15,568 nucleotides of DNA from Pseudomonadota bacterium (lineage in GTDB: Bacteria; Pseudomonadota; Gammaproteobacteria; Burkholderiales; Burkholderiaceae_C): assembly GCA_023436025.1 (NCBI GenBank), contig JAEZKX010000424.1:1-15568 (forward strand). Direction: 5' to 3'. The notes beneath the pieces were generated by a model. The model did no database searches. It saw only the letters and a list, made by a program, of their open reading frames with translations, and had not been told where the DNA came from. Every line of letters begins with the position of its first letter. Positions within the stretch are counted from its first letter, which is position 1. This document shows positions 7,560-14,050 of this stretch, in pieces. The translations under genes and the position numbers were made by a program.

Positions 7560-7640
7560 GCAGCGAGCGCCCGCTGTCCCTGAACCCTGCGCAGCTCGGA
7601 CCCGAAATGGCCGCCGCGCAAGAGCAGGGCCAGCGCCGTG

Positions 7641-7649
7641 TGATACACT
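7641..7649 (+). promoter_or_regulatory. Extended -10 promoter of tRNA-Lys
   Basis: TGATACACT (TGn at 7641-7643, TACACT 7644-7649) ends 10 bp before the tRNA 5' end, the same extended -10 layout as at tRNA-Ala. No clear -35 element. Confidence 0.5.
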
Positions 7650-7659
7650 TCGCTTCGTT

Positions 7660-7735
7660 GGGTTCTTAGCTCAGTTGGTAGAGCAGCGGACTCTTAATCC
7701 GTAGGTCGTAGGTTCGAATCCTACAGGACCCACCA
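7660..7735 (+). tRNA. tRNA-Lys (anticodon CTT)
   Basis: A full 76-nt cloverleaf with encoded CCA. Acceptor GGGTTCT (7660-7666) pairs with AGGACCC (7725-7731); D arm GCTC/GAGC; anticodon stem GCGGA/TCCGT around loop CTCTTAA (7691-7697), giving CTT for AAG codons; T arm GTAGG/CCTAC around TTCGAAT. It stands alone with its own extended -10 and terminator. Confidence 0.97.
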
Positions 7736-7764
7736 CCCACACACAGCCCGCAGGGCCGGCAGGA

Positions 7765-7793
7765 GCCGCTACGAAAACCGTAGCGGCTTTTTT
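7765..7793 (+). terminator. Rho-independent terminator of tRNA-Lys
   Basis: GCCGCTACG (7765-7773) and CGTAGCGGC (7779-7787) form a perfect 9-bp stem with loop AAAAC, followed directly by six T. It ends the tRNA-Lys transcript 30 bp past the CCA. Confidence 0.95.
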
Positions 7794-7971
7794 GCTTTTG
7801 CGGCCCCGCTTTTCACGCACCGCACCTTTGACCGGCGCGCAATCGATGCACGTGCTCGGCGTGCCCGGATCAGGAGTGAACCTGGACCGCGGATGTGGCG
7901 TTGCGGCGACGTTTGCGCCGCAAATTTCGACGCGCCGGCGACCTGCCCGTCGAATAGGCAATCTTTGGAAA

Positions 7972-7983
7972 GCCAGTACTGGC
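7972..7983. repeat. Perfect 12-bp palindrome GCCAGTACTGGC
   Basis: The sequence equals its own reverse complement, and the flanks (AAGCC before, GGCTT shortly after at 7986-7990) extend the symmetry loosely. It lies 26 bp before the DnaA-box-like 9-mers. Function unknown. Confidence 0.7.
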
Positions 7984-7999
7984 GCGGCTTGCGCGGGGT

Positions 8000-8050
8000 C
8001 TCCACACGATTGTCCACAGCGTTCTCCACGCGCGCTGTGGGGATGTGGAC
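8000..8050. promoter_or_regulatory. Cluster of DnaA-box-like sequences
   Basis: TTGTCCACA (8010-8018) differs from the strong DnaA box TTATCCACA at one position. Nearby are CTCCACAC, TTCTCCACG (8022-8030) and, on the other strand, TGTGGGGAT (8036-8044) and TGTGGACGC (8044-8052). CCACAGCG (8014-8021) and CGCTGTGG (8033-8040) make a perfect 8-bp inverted repeat. Except for the first, each 9-mer matches the consensus only moderately (6-7 of 9). Confidence 0.4.
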
Positions 8051-8188
8051 GCGAGCGTTGTGGTAGGCCGAGCGGCGCCGGGCAAGCGCGGCCGTTGTCA
8101 TGCCCGGCGCACGCACGAGGCACTTGCCGAAGGCGGCCGTCGCCATCCGCCTACCTGTCGGGCTTGGCGCGTCTCGCACACTGTCCGC

Positions 8189-8473
8189 GTGAAACAGCCC
8201 CAGCTCCATCAGGTGCCGGACCTCGCGCCGGAATCACAAGCCCTGCGGCGGGCGCAGTCGATCGACTGCGACGAGAACGATTTCGCCATCGGCGTGTGCA
8301 ACGCCGACGGCCGCGTCATCGCCCGCACCATGCTCGACTGCTATCGGCAGGTTTCGCGTTTCTCGCGCGAGATGCGCAAGCTCGGTTATGCGCCGCTGGT
8401 GGTGGACGACGAAAGCCGCATGCAGGGCTGCGACGTCTTGCTGGTGAAACCGCGGCAACGCACCGCCCACTAG
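8189..8473 (+). CDS. Small hypothetical protein
   Basis: A 94-residue protein of no family that I recognise. The GTG start at 8189 is chosen because composition changes there: upstream in-frame residues are arginine-rich and look non-coding, while from 8189 the codons are mostly G/C-ending and the protein looks foldable. The core (residues 30-88) reads as mixed alpha/beta with CDENDFAIGVCNADGRVIAR, LDCYRQVSRFSREMRKLG and YAPLVVDDESRM, ending in a basic tail. It has four Cys and no signal peptide or membrane span. No ribosome site is visible. It converges on the receiver protein at 8490 with 16 bp between the stops. Real coding is likely but not proven. Confidence 0.55.
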   Translation: MKQPQLHQVPDLAPESQALRRAQSIDCDENDFAIGVCNADGRVIARTMLDCYRQVSRFSREMRKLGYAPLVVDDESRMQGCDVLLVKPRQRTAH

Positions 8474-8489
8474 AGCGGCCACGGCGAGA

Positions 8490-9086
8490 CTAGGCCGCGC
8501 CGGTCCCCAGTTGCTGCTTGACCCCGGCCAGCGCCGCCTCGGCCTGCGAGCGCATGGTGCGCACCTGCTCGTGCTGCGCGTCGAGCTCGGTGGCCGTGAT
8601 GCGGCCTTCGCGGAACTGGCGGGTGGCGATGAACAGGCGCCGCTCCGCCGACAGCAGCTGCATGTGCGCCTCGCGCCAGTCCAGCGGGCCGGCGGCCGTG
8701 CCTTCGGGGCTGCTGGCCAGCAACGCGTCGATGATGCCGACGATCTCGGCCGGCTCGACCGGCGAACGCAGGAAGCGGTCGGCGCCGGCGTCGAGCCCGG
8801 CTTGCACGTCCTGCTGCGTGACGGCCGCGGCGGTGATGTGGATGATGGGCGTGGCGGCGGTGCGCGGATGGGCCCGGATGAGGCGCGCCACTTCCAGGCC
8901 GTGGATGTCGGGCAGGTTCACGTCGAGCACGATGGCCGATGCGTATTCCGCCAGTTCCAGCGCCTCGGCGCCCGACAGGGTTTCCATGGTCTGGAACCCA
9001 GCGGCCCGGAGCATGCGGGCCACGGCATACAGCGTCGCCGGGTTGTCGTCGACGACCAGGATGGTCTGCAGGCGCCGGTGCTCCAT
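8490..9086 (-). CDS. Stand-alone response-regulator receiver protein with coiled-coil tail
   Basis: A 198-residue protein. Residues 8-125 form a CheY-like receiver: acidic pair Asp13-Asp14 (ILVVDDNPATL), phosphoacceptor Asp55 (AIVLDVNLPD) and switch Thr85 (IIHITA). The conserved lysine before the proline of the beta5-alpha5 loop is replaced: the loop reads FLRSPVEP, with Ser108 where Lys is expected. Residues 130-195 are charged and helical (REAHMQLLSAERRLFIATRQ onward), likely coiled coil, with no DNA-binding or enzymatic output domain. It may act by protein contact, for example with a hybrid kinase. The ATG at 9086 fits the start of the receiver fold; a longer in-frame reading to 9404 crosses non-coding DNA and a LuxR relic. 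No kinase is adjacent. Confidence 0.88.
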   Translation of the reverse strand: MEHRRLQTILVVDDNPATLYAVARMLRAAGFQTMETLSGAEALELAEYASAIVLDVNLPDIHGLEVARLIRAHPRTAATPIIHITAAAVTQQDVQAGLDAGADRFLRSPVEPAEIVGIIDALLASSPEGTAAGPLDWREAHMQLLSAERRLFIATRQFREGRITATELDAQHEQVRTMRSQAEAALAGVKQQLGTGAA

Positions 9087-9094
9087 GGCTCTGC

Positions 9095-9125
9095 ATTGTA
9101 GTGCCAAGCCCGGCGGCCATGCCAA
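9095..9125 (-). promoter_or_regulatory. Predicted promoter of the receiver gene
   Basis: On the minus strand, TTGGCA (9125-9120) and TACAAT (9100-9095) are 19 bp apart. Transcription would start near 9088, almost on the ATG at 9086, and no Shine-Dalgarno sequence is present, so a leaderless or near-leaderless message is possible. The 19-bp spacer is longer than optimal. Confidence 0.4.
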
Positions 9126-9250
9126 TGAGCTTTCAATGTGACGCACATCGACGCACATGGCATGGTAATCAGCGCGGCAGCACGCACGCGCCTGGTCGCG
9201 GCCTCCCGCGCGGTACTCACGCGCCGTACTCGCACGCGCGGACGCGACGC

Positions 9251-9365
9251 GGCCTCGTGCGCCAGCACGTCGTTGACCCGCACCACCAGGCTGGCACGGT
9301 TGGCCACGCGCAGCTTGCGCAAGGGCATTGCCGAGGTGGAAGCGCACGGTCGGGTACCGAACGGC
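9251..9365 (-). pseudogene. Frameshifted remnant of a LuxR-family HTH domain
   Basis: Reading the minus strand, one frame gives TVRFHLGNAL (9350-9321) and the next frame gives LRKLRVANRASLVVRV, continuing to about 9251. Joined, they make the recognition helix and final helix of a LuxR-type HTH (T-V-x-F-H-x-x-N-x-x-x-K-L-x-V-x-N-R). The break is at GCCCTTGCGC (9326-9317), where one extra base relative to an intact GCC-CTG-CGC would restore the frame. No N-terminal signal or receiver domain is recognisable upstream before the FAD oxidoreductase stop, so this is a truncated relic or a sequencing error in a fragment. The rest of the interval 9087-9455 shows nothing else apart from the receiver promoter. 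Confidence 0.6.
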
Positions 9366-9455
9366 ACCTGATGGCGTGGGGCGCGCTGCCGTCGCGCACG
9401 CCACCGGACGGGGACAGCGTGCGGGCGGCGGTACTGCTGCTTGCGCGAGCCGCGC

Positions 9456-10859
9456 CTACGCGCGCGTCATCGTCCGCGACAGCGCCTGCTGCGGCAGGTA
9501 GGCACCGTGGGCGCGCAAGGTTTCCACCAGGGCCTGGGTGTCGAGGTCATTGGCCGGCTGGCCGGTGGCCACCGACTGCGCGGCGGCGGTGCCCGCGGCC
9601 TGGCCCATCATGTAGGCGGCGGACTGGGCGCGGATGGAGCCGTGCACCTTGGTGTCGCTGGAATGGCAGCGGCCTGCCACCCACAGGTTCTCGGATCCGC
9701 GCGGCACCAGGATGCTGTACGGGATTCCGACGCACTCGCCGCGGCCCAGGTTGTCCTTGCCGTGGAAGTCCTTCATGAAGCGCTCGTACTCCTTGCGGCT
9801 GGTGTCGCTCGGATGCACGTCGGTCGGCCGGTTGTACACCGCCACCTGGTCGGCGAATTGCCGGCGCGCCAGGAAGTCGTCGATCCCGAGCTCGAATTCG
9901 CCGACGATGCGGCGCGAGTCGCGCACCCCCATCACCGGCGCCGTGGACACCAGTTCCACTTCCTCGCAGCCAGGCACGTACTTGCGGTAGAACTCGGTGT
10001 ACTCCACCGCCAGCTTGCGGCCGAACACCATGCCGTCGGACAGGCTGCGCACCGACAGCGGGTTGAGGTTGAACACGTGGCCCGCGTTGAGCGTGGTGCC
10101 ATGCCGCCCCACCCGGTTCATGCCGGGGAAGAAGCGGTCCTCCTGCGTGAAGAAACCGTCCTCGATGGCCCGGGGCACCAGTTCGCTGCGCACCCGCGCC
10201 TTCACGGCGTCCATGCCATGGCCTGCGTAGGCCGGATCGTTCCAGTTCATGCCGGCCAGCATCGAGCACAGCGTGCTGGGCGCCACCGTCTCGGTGTCGC
10301 GCAGCACCACCTTGCACTCGGCGCCGGTGAGCGCCGCCAGCGCGGCGTCGCCGGTGGCGTCGACGAAGGCCTTGGCGGGCACGTAGCGCAGGCCCTCGAC
10401 GTTGGACAGCACCACGCCGTTCACGCGCCGGCCCGTGACGTCGGCTTCGACGACGCGCGTGAAGAAGCGCACTTCCACACCGGCCTGCACGGCGAAATCG
10501 TCGAGGATGCGCTTGAGGTGCTCGGGCGCGAAGGGCACCCAGCGGTTCAGTTGCTTGTCGAGGTAGTCGCGGGTCACCTGCGGCGCGAAGGCCTTCTGCT
10601 CCCACATGGTGGCGAGCAGCTCCTTCATGAAGCCGCCCACCAGCATGCGTTCGCCGTCGGACACCGGGCCGAAGGACGCGACCAGCCCGCTGGTGCCCAT
10701 GCCGCCGAGGCAGCCGGTGGCTTCGGCCAGCAGAACTTTCAGGCCGAGGCGAGCGGCGCAGACGGCCGCCGCCGTGCCGGCCGGGCCGCCGCCGGCGACG
10801 ACGAGGTCGTAGGGCGCATCCGAAAGGATGCTGCGGGACAACTGGTAGGTGGAACTCAC
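9456..10859 (-). CDS. FAD-dependent oxidoreductase (FAD_oxidored family)
   Basis: A 467-residue flavoprotein. The N-terminal dinucleotide fold has YDLVVAGGGPAGTAAAVCAA (GxGxxG at 23-28), an Ala/Glu ribose-binding strand (VLLAEATGCLGGMGTSG), AFVDATGDAALAALTGAE, and near the C-terminus LWVAGRCHSSDTKVHGSIRA, the second FAD contact. This pattern fits the FAD_oxidored group, whose characterised members are few. No signal peptide. It starts with GTG at 10859, with AAGGAAG about 6 nt upstream; the purine-rich site lies just after the stop of the binding-protein gene, 10 bp away, so the two are cotranscribed and probably coupled. It likely oxidises or reduces the compound taken up by that binding protein or a product of it; the substrate cannot be named. 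Confidence 0.9.
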   Translation of the reverse strand: MSSTYQLSRSILSDAPYDLVVAGGGPAGTAAAVCAARLGLKVLLAEATGCLGGMGTSGLVASFGPVSDGERMLVGGFMKELLATMWEQKAFAPQVTRDYLDKQLNRWVPFAPEHLKRILDDFAVQAGVEVRFFTRVVEADVTGRRVNGVVLSNVEGLRYVPAKAFVDATGDAALAALTGAECKVVLRDTETVAPSTLCSMLAGMNWNDPAYAGHGMDAVKARVRSELVPRAIEDGFFTQEDRFFPGMNRVGRHGTTLNAGHVFNLNPLSVRSLSDGMVFGRKLAVEYTEFYRKYVPGCEEVELVSTAPVMGVRDSRRIVGEFELGIDDFLARRQFADQVAVYNRPTDVHPSDTSRKEYERFMKDFHGKDNLGRGECVGIPYSILVPRGSENLWVAGRCHSSDTKVHGSIRAQSAAYMMGQAAGTAAAQSVATGQPANDLDTQALVETLRAHGAYLPQQALSRTMTRA

Positions 10860-10869
10860 GCGATCTTCC

Positions 10870-11859
10870 TTATTTCTGCGGCGCCAGCGGACGGGTCACC
10901 GCGGCGAAGCGTTTCATCTCGGCCTGGATGAAGGCGGAGAATTCGGCGGGACCGAGCGGCGCATGCTCGATGCCCATCTCGGCCAGCACCTTGGGCATGT
11001 CGGGGGCCTTCAGCACCGCCAGCAGGCCGTCGCTGACCTGCTGCGTGGCCTCGCGCGAGAGGCCCGCCGGCGCGGCGAAGCCGGCCCAGTTAACCACCTC
11101 GAAACCGGGCAGGGTCTCGGCGATGGCGGGCGCCTGTGGATAGAGCGGACTGCGCTGCGCCGAGGTCACGCCCAGCACCTTCATCTGCCCCGACTTGATG
11201 AAGCTCTCGGCCGAGCTCAGGATGGCAAAACCCATGGGCAGCACGCCGCCCACCATGTCGGTGTACAGCTTGGCCGCGCCGTTGTAGGGCACGTGCTGCA
11301 GCTCGACGCCACCCATGTGGTTGAGCATTTCCAGCGCCACGTGGGCCGCGGTGCCGATGCCGTTGGAACCCACCGAAACGCTGTTGGCCGGCCGTGCCTT
11401 GGCGTAGGCGATCAAACCCTTGATGTCGTCGAAGGGCACGCTGGCGGCGGCGACCAGCGCCACCGTGTAGAAGCCCACGCGCGCCAGCGGCTGCAGGTCC
11501 TTGATGTCGTAGGGCAGGTCCTTGCGCTGCACCGCGTTGATGCTCAGCGAGCTTCCCAGCAGGCCGATGGTGTAGCCGTCGGCCGGCGCGCGCACGACGA
11601 CCTGCGTGCCGATCGACACGCCGCCGCCCGGCCGGTTCTCCAGCACCACCGGCTGCTTCCAGTGGGACTCCAGGCGGTCGCCCAGCACGCGGCCCAGGCG
11701 GTCGGCGGCGCCACCGGGGGGCTGCGGCAGCACCATCTTGATGGCACGCGAGGGGAACTTCTGGCCTTGTGCGAAAGCGGGGACGGCGGCGGCGGCGGCG
11801 GCGGCAGCGCAGGCCGCCAGCCAGGTGCGCCGGCTCAGGCCGGTCGGAATGGAATGCAT
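10870..11859 (-). CDS. Bug/TctC-family periplasmic solute-binding protein (second copy type)
   Basis: A 329-residue binding protein of the tripartite tricarboxylate transporter family. Residues 1-30 are an export signal with a twin-arginine-like SRRTWLA followed by an almost pure alanine core and cleavage near AFA; Sec or Tat export are both possible. The mature protein has FPSRAIKMVLPQPPGGAAD (ligand Asp53), VVLENRPGGG, GSNGIGTAAHVALEML and HVPYNGAAKLYTDMVGG, all standard for Bug proteins. It is clearly diverged from the binding protein at 6567, so it is not a recent duplicate. AGGAG lies 6 nt before the ATG at 11859. It leads the unit with the FAD oxidoreductase and is divergent from a LysR gene. 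TctA/TctB membrane subunits are absent. Confidence 0.94.
   Translation of the reverse strand: MHSIPTGLSRRTWLAACAAAAAAAAVPAFAQGQKFPSRAIKMVLPQPPGGAADRLGRVLGDRLESHWKQPVVLENRPGGGVSIGTQVVVRAPADGYTIGLLGSSLSINAVQRKDLPYDIKDLQPLARVGFYTVALVAAASVPFDDIKGLIAYAKARPANSVSVGSNGIGTAAHVALEMLNHMGGVELQHVPYNGAAKLYTDMVGGVLPMGFAILSSAESFIKSGQMKVLGVTSAQRSPLYPQAPAIAETLPGFEVVNWAGFAAPAGLSREATQQVSDGLLAVLKAPDMPKVLAEMGIEHAPLGPAEFSAFIQAEMKRFAAVTRPLAPQK
11784..11804. repeat. (CGG)7 trinucleotide repeat inside the signal-peptide coding region
   Basis: Seven uninterrupted CGG units (GCC on the coding strand) encode the alanine core of the signal peptide of the minus-strand binding protein. Changes in copy number would keep the frame and alter only the length of the hydrophobic core. 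Confidence 0.85.
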
Positions 11860-11957
11860 CTTGTCTCCTGTTCTTGCGGCGGACTTCGCAGCGCCCGCCT
11901 GCGCGCATCGTGCGGCCGCGGCCCGCGGCGGTCAAATGAAAAGAGTTGGGCGCCGCT

Positions 11958-11970
11958 TAACCATCGGTTA
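11958..11970. promoter_or_regulatory. LysR-type T-N11-A box
   Basis: TAACCATCGGTTA is a 5-bp perfect dyad with a 3-nt centre and fits the LysR consensus T-N11-A exactly. It lies 11 bp before the ATG at 11982 and in the divergent region with the binding-protein gene. Autoregulation and control of the divergent unit are inferred. Confidence 0.6.
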
Positions 11971-11981
11971 TGTTCGCCCGC

Positions 11982-12875
11982 ATGAATCTGCGCCAGATGG
12001 AAGTGTTCCGGGCAGTGATGCTCACCGGCGGCGTCAGCGGCGCGGCGGAACTGCTGCACGTATCGCAGCCAGCGGTCAGCAAGGTGCTGGCGCAGGCGCA
12101 GCGTCAGCTGGGATTCGCGCTGTTCGCGCGCGTCAAGGGCCGGCTCGTGCCCACGCCCGAGGGGCAGGCGCTGCATGCCGAAGTCGACGCGCTGTGGCGC
12201 GGCGTCGAGCGAGTGCGCGATGTCTCGCGCACGCTGGCCTCGCCGCGCAGCGGCACCCTGAGCCTGGCGGTGTCGGCCAGCTTCGCCTCGTACCTGGTGC
12301 CGCGCGCCCTGGCGTTGCTGGCCGAGCGCTTTCCCGGCGTGCAGGCGCGCATGGAGGTGCTGGTCGCACCCATCCTGGTCGACGCCCTGCTGGACCACTC
12401 GGCCGACATCGCCGTGGCGCTGCTGCCCAACGAACATCCGAACCTGCTGCGCGTGCGCGGCTACCAGTGCGGCTTCGCCTGCGTCGTACCGCCAGGACAT
12501 CGCCTGGCAGACAAGCAGACCGTCACGCCGCGCGACCTGGTGGGCGAAAGCGTGATCGGCTCGCCGCCCGACACGCCCTACGGCCAGGCCCTGCTGCGCG
12601 CCTGTGGCCGCACGGCCGGCGCGCTGCAGGTGCGCTTCCACGTGCGTTCGGCCGCCTCGGCCTGCTGGCAGGTGCAGGCCGGCGGCGGCATCGCGGTGGT
12701 CGACCGCGCGACCATCGCAGGCTCGGCCTTCGCCGGCCTGGCGGTGCGGCCCTTCCAGACCCGCGAGCGGCTGCCGGTGGCCGTGCTGCGCAACCGCTAC
12801 CGCCCGCCCTCGCTGCTGCAGGAGGCCTTCTGCGAGGTGTTCGATGGGGTGTGGAAGCGTGAGATGGGTGCGTGA
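11982..12875 (+). CDS. LysR family transcriptional regulator (next to Bug protein and FAD oxidoreductase)
   Basis: A 297-residue LysR regulator. The HTH covers residues 1-60 (MNLRQMEVFRAVMLTGGVSG, then AAELLHVSQPAVSKVL as helix-turn-helix), followed by a PBP2-like effector domain from about residue 85 (GTLSLAVSASFASYLVPRAL). The ATG at 11982 matches the usual family N-terminus; an ATG at 11970 would add four residues and would overlap the T-N11-A box, so it is less likely. Neither has a clear ribosome site. It is divergent from the binding protein (11859) with about 120 bp between them, the classic layout for control of the neighbouring transport and oxidoreductase genes by an organic-acid co-inducer. 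It converges with the lipoprotein gene at 12959. Confidence 0.92.
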   Translation: MNLRQMEVFRAVMLTGGVSGAAELLHVSQPAVSKVLAQAQRQLGFALFARVKGRLVPTPEGQALHAEVDALWRGVERVRDVSRTLASPRSGTLSLAVSASFASYLVPRALALLAERFPGVQARMEVLVAPILVDALLDHSADIAVALLPNEHPNLLRVRGYQCGFACVVPPGHRLADKQTVTPRDLVGESVIGSPPDTPYGQALLRACGRTAGALQVRFHVRSAASACWQVQAGGGIAVVDRATIAGSAFAGLAVRPFQTRERLPVAVLRNRYRPPSLLQEAFCEVFDGVWKREMGA

Positions 12876-12958
12876 AGCATGTGAGGCAGGCTCGGGCGTC
12901 GCCGGCAGGCTCCAGGCGCAAGCGCGCAGCCATCACGGCATTGCCAAGCCGGCCAGGC

Positions 12959-14050
12959 CTACCGCAGGCCCTCCCACCAGTGCCGGTTGTTACGCGGCCG
13001 CCCCACCGTCAGCACCTCGCCGATCTCGGGTGTCGCCAGCACGATGGCCTTCTCCTGCGCCAGCGCGGCGACGCGCTCCAGCGGTTCGCGCCAGCCGTGG
13101 AAGGCCAGGTCGAAGGTGCTGTTGTGCACCGGGTAAAGCACGCGCGCGCCGAGTTCCTCGAAGGCGCGCACCGTCTCCTCCGGCGTCATGTGCACGGTGG
13201 GCCAGCCGTCCGGGTTGTAGGCGCCGTTCTCCACCAGGGCGACGTCGATCGGGCCCAGGCGCCTGCCGATCTCCGCAAAGCCGGGGAAGTAGCCGGTGTC
13301 GCCGGTGTAGAAGATCTGCTGGTCGCCGCTTGCCAGCGACCAGGCGGCCCACAGCGTCTTGTTGCGGTCCCACAGGCTGCGGCCCGAGAAGTGCTGCGCC
13401 GGCGCCGCGGTGACGCGCACGCCGTTCCATTCGCCCTGCTGCCACCAGTCGAACTCCTGGATGCGCTCGGCCGGCACGCCCCAGGCCCGCAGGCGCTCGC
13501 CCACGCCCAGCGGCACGAAGTAGCGCTGCACCCGCTCCTTCAGGGCCGCGATGGTGGAGGCGTCCAGGTGATCGTAGTGGTCGTGCGAGAGCACCAGCGC
13601 GTCGATGGGGGGCAGTTCCGCCAGCGTGATGGGCGGCGCATGGAAGCGCCTGGGCCCGGCGAACGTGAAGGGCGAGGCGCGCTCGCCGAACACCGGGTCG
13701 ACCAGCCAGTAGCGGCCGCGCAGTTTCAGCAGGTGCGAGGAATGGCCCAGGCGCACGATGTGGTTGGCCTGCGGATCCAGCGCATCGAGCGCGGCGCGGT
13801 CGAGGCGGCGCACGGGAATGGCGTCGACCGGCACGGTGCCGACCTTGCGCTCGAAGAGGAAGCGCGTCCAGATCTCCCAGCTGGAGCGGTGCGGCTTGAG
13901 GTCGGGATTGGGCAGGTTGTGGAAGCTGCAGTCCGCCCTGGAGAACTGCGGCGAGGCCGCGTGGCGCGCATCGCAGCCCGCGCCCGGATCGGGGGTCGCG
14001 CAAGCCCCGAGCAGCAGCGGCAGCAGGCAGGCTCCGAATCGCTTCTTCAT
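12959..14050 (-). CDS. Metallo-beta-lactamase-fold lipoprotein, NAPE-PLD/UlaG-like
   Basis: A 363-residue hydrolase with an N-terminal lipoprotein signal (MKKRFGACLLPLLLGACA; lipobox LGAC with Cys17), so it should be anchored in the envelope. The metal site is SHDHYDH (His156, His158, Asp160, His161), followed by PAQHFSGRSLWDRNKTLWAAW, FYTGDTGYF and YPVHNSTFDL, which give further ligands. The PAxHxSxR-x-x-x-D-x-N-x-T-L-W pattern is typical of the N-acylphosphatidylethanolamine phospholipase D-like branch, suggesting a phosphodiester or lipid substrate, but activity cannot be read from sequence. A strong AGGAGAAGG (14066-14058) precedes the ATG at 14050. The start overlaps the exonuclease stop by ATGA, so translation is coupled. 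A UlaG-type lactonase is the alternative. Confidence 0.9.
   Translation of the reverse strand: MKKRFGACLLPLLLGACATPDPGAGCDARHAASPQFSRADCSFHNLPNPDLKPHRSSWEIWTRFLFERKVGTVPVDAIPVRRLDRAALDALDPQANHIVRLGHSSHLLKLRGRYWLVDPVFGERASPFTFAGPRRFHAPPITLAELPPIDALVLSHDHYDHLDASTIAALKERVQRYFVPLGVGERLRAWGVPAERIQEFDWWQQGEWNGVRVTAAPAQHFSGRSLWDRNKTLWAAWSLASGDQQIFYTGDTGYFPGFAEIGRRLGPIDVALVENGAYNPDGWPTVHMTPEETVRAFEELGARVLYPVHNSTFDLAFHGWREPLERVAALAQEKAIVLATPEIGEVLTVGRPRNNRHWWEGLR

Larger units (their letters stand above)
7794..8188. other. Gene-free interval with hairpins, palindrome and DnaA-box-like cluster
   Basis: About 395 bp with no open frame of protein-like composition. It holds an 8-bp palindrome GCACGTGC (7848-7855); an 8-bp stem TTGCGGCG/CGCCGCAA (7901-7923) with an alternative dyad TTTGCGCCGCAAA inside it; a perfect 12-bp palindrome (7972-7983); and a run of TCCACA-type 9-mers at 8000-8050. 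A non-coding RNA or a protein-binding locus is possible. I see no clear promoter and no AT-rich unwinding element. Confidence 0.6.

Noticed and set aside
8000..8050. Chromosomal origin of replication
   Set aside because: Only one 9-mer is close to the DnaA consensus, there is no AT-rich unwinding region, and no dnaA, dnaN, rpmH or gid/par genes are nearby.
7671..8209. Minus-strand open frames across tRNA-Lys, including GPVGFEPTTYGLRVRCSTN
   Set aside because: Again antisense tRNA translation, a common spurious database entry; upstream residues are Arg/Ala/Pro-rich and non-protein-like.
9441..10931. A 496-residue plus-strand frame over the FAD oxidoreductase
   Set aside because: Shadow frame; composition is low-complexity His/Arg/Gly and no motif is seen, while the opposite strand has a complete flavoprotein.
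12885..12912. Direct repeat GGCAGGCTC (12885-12893 and 12904-12912) between convergent genes
   Set aside because: Short, GC-rich and only two copies; chance is sufficient.
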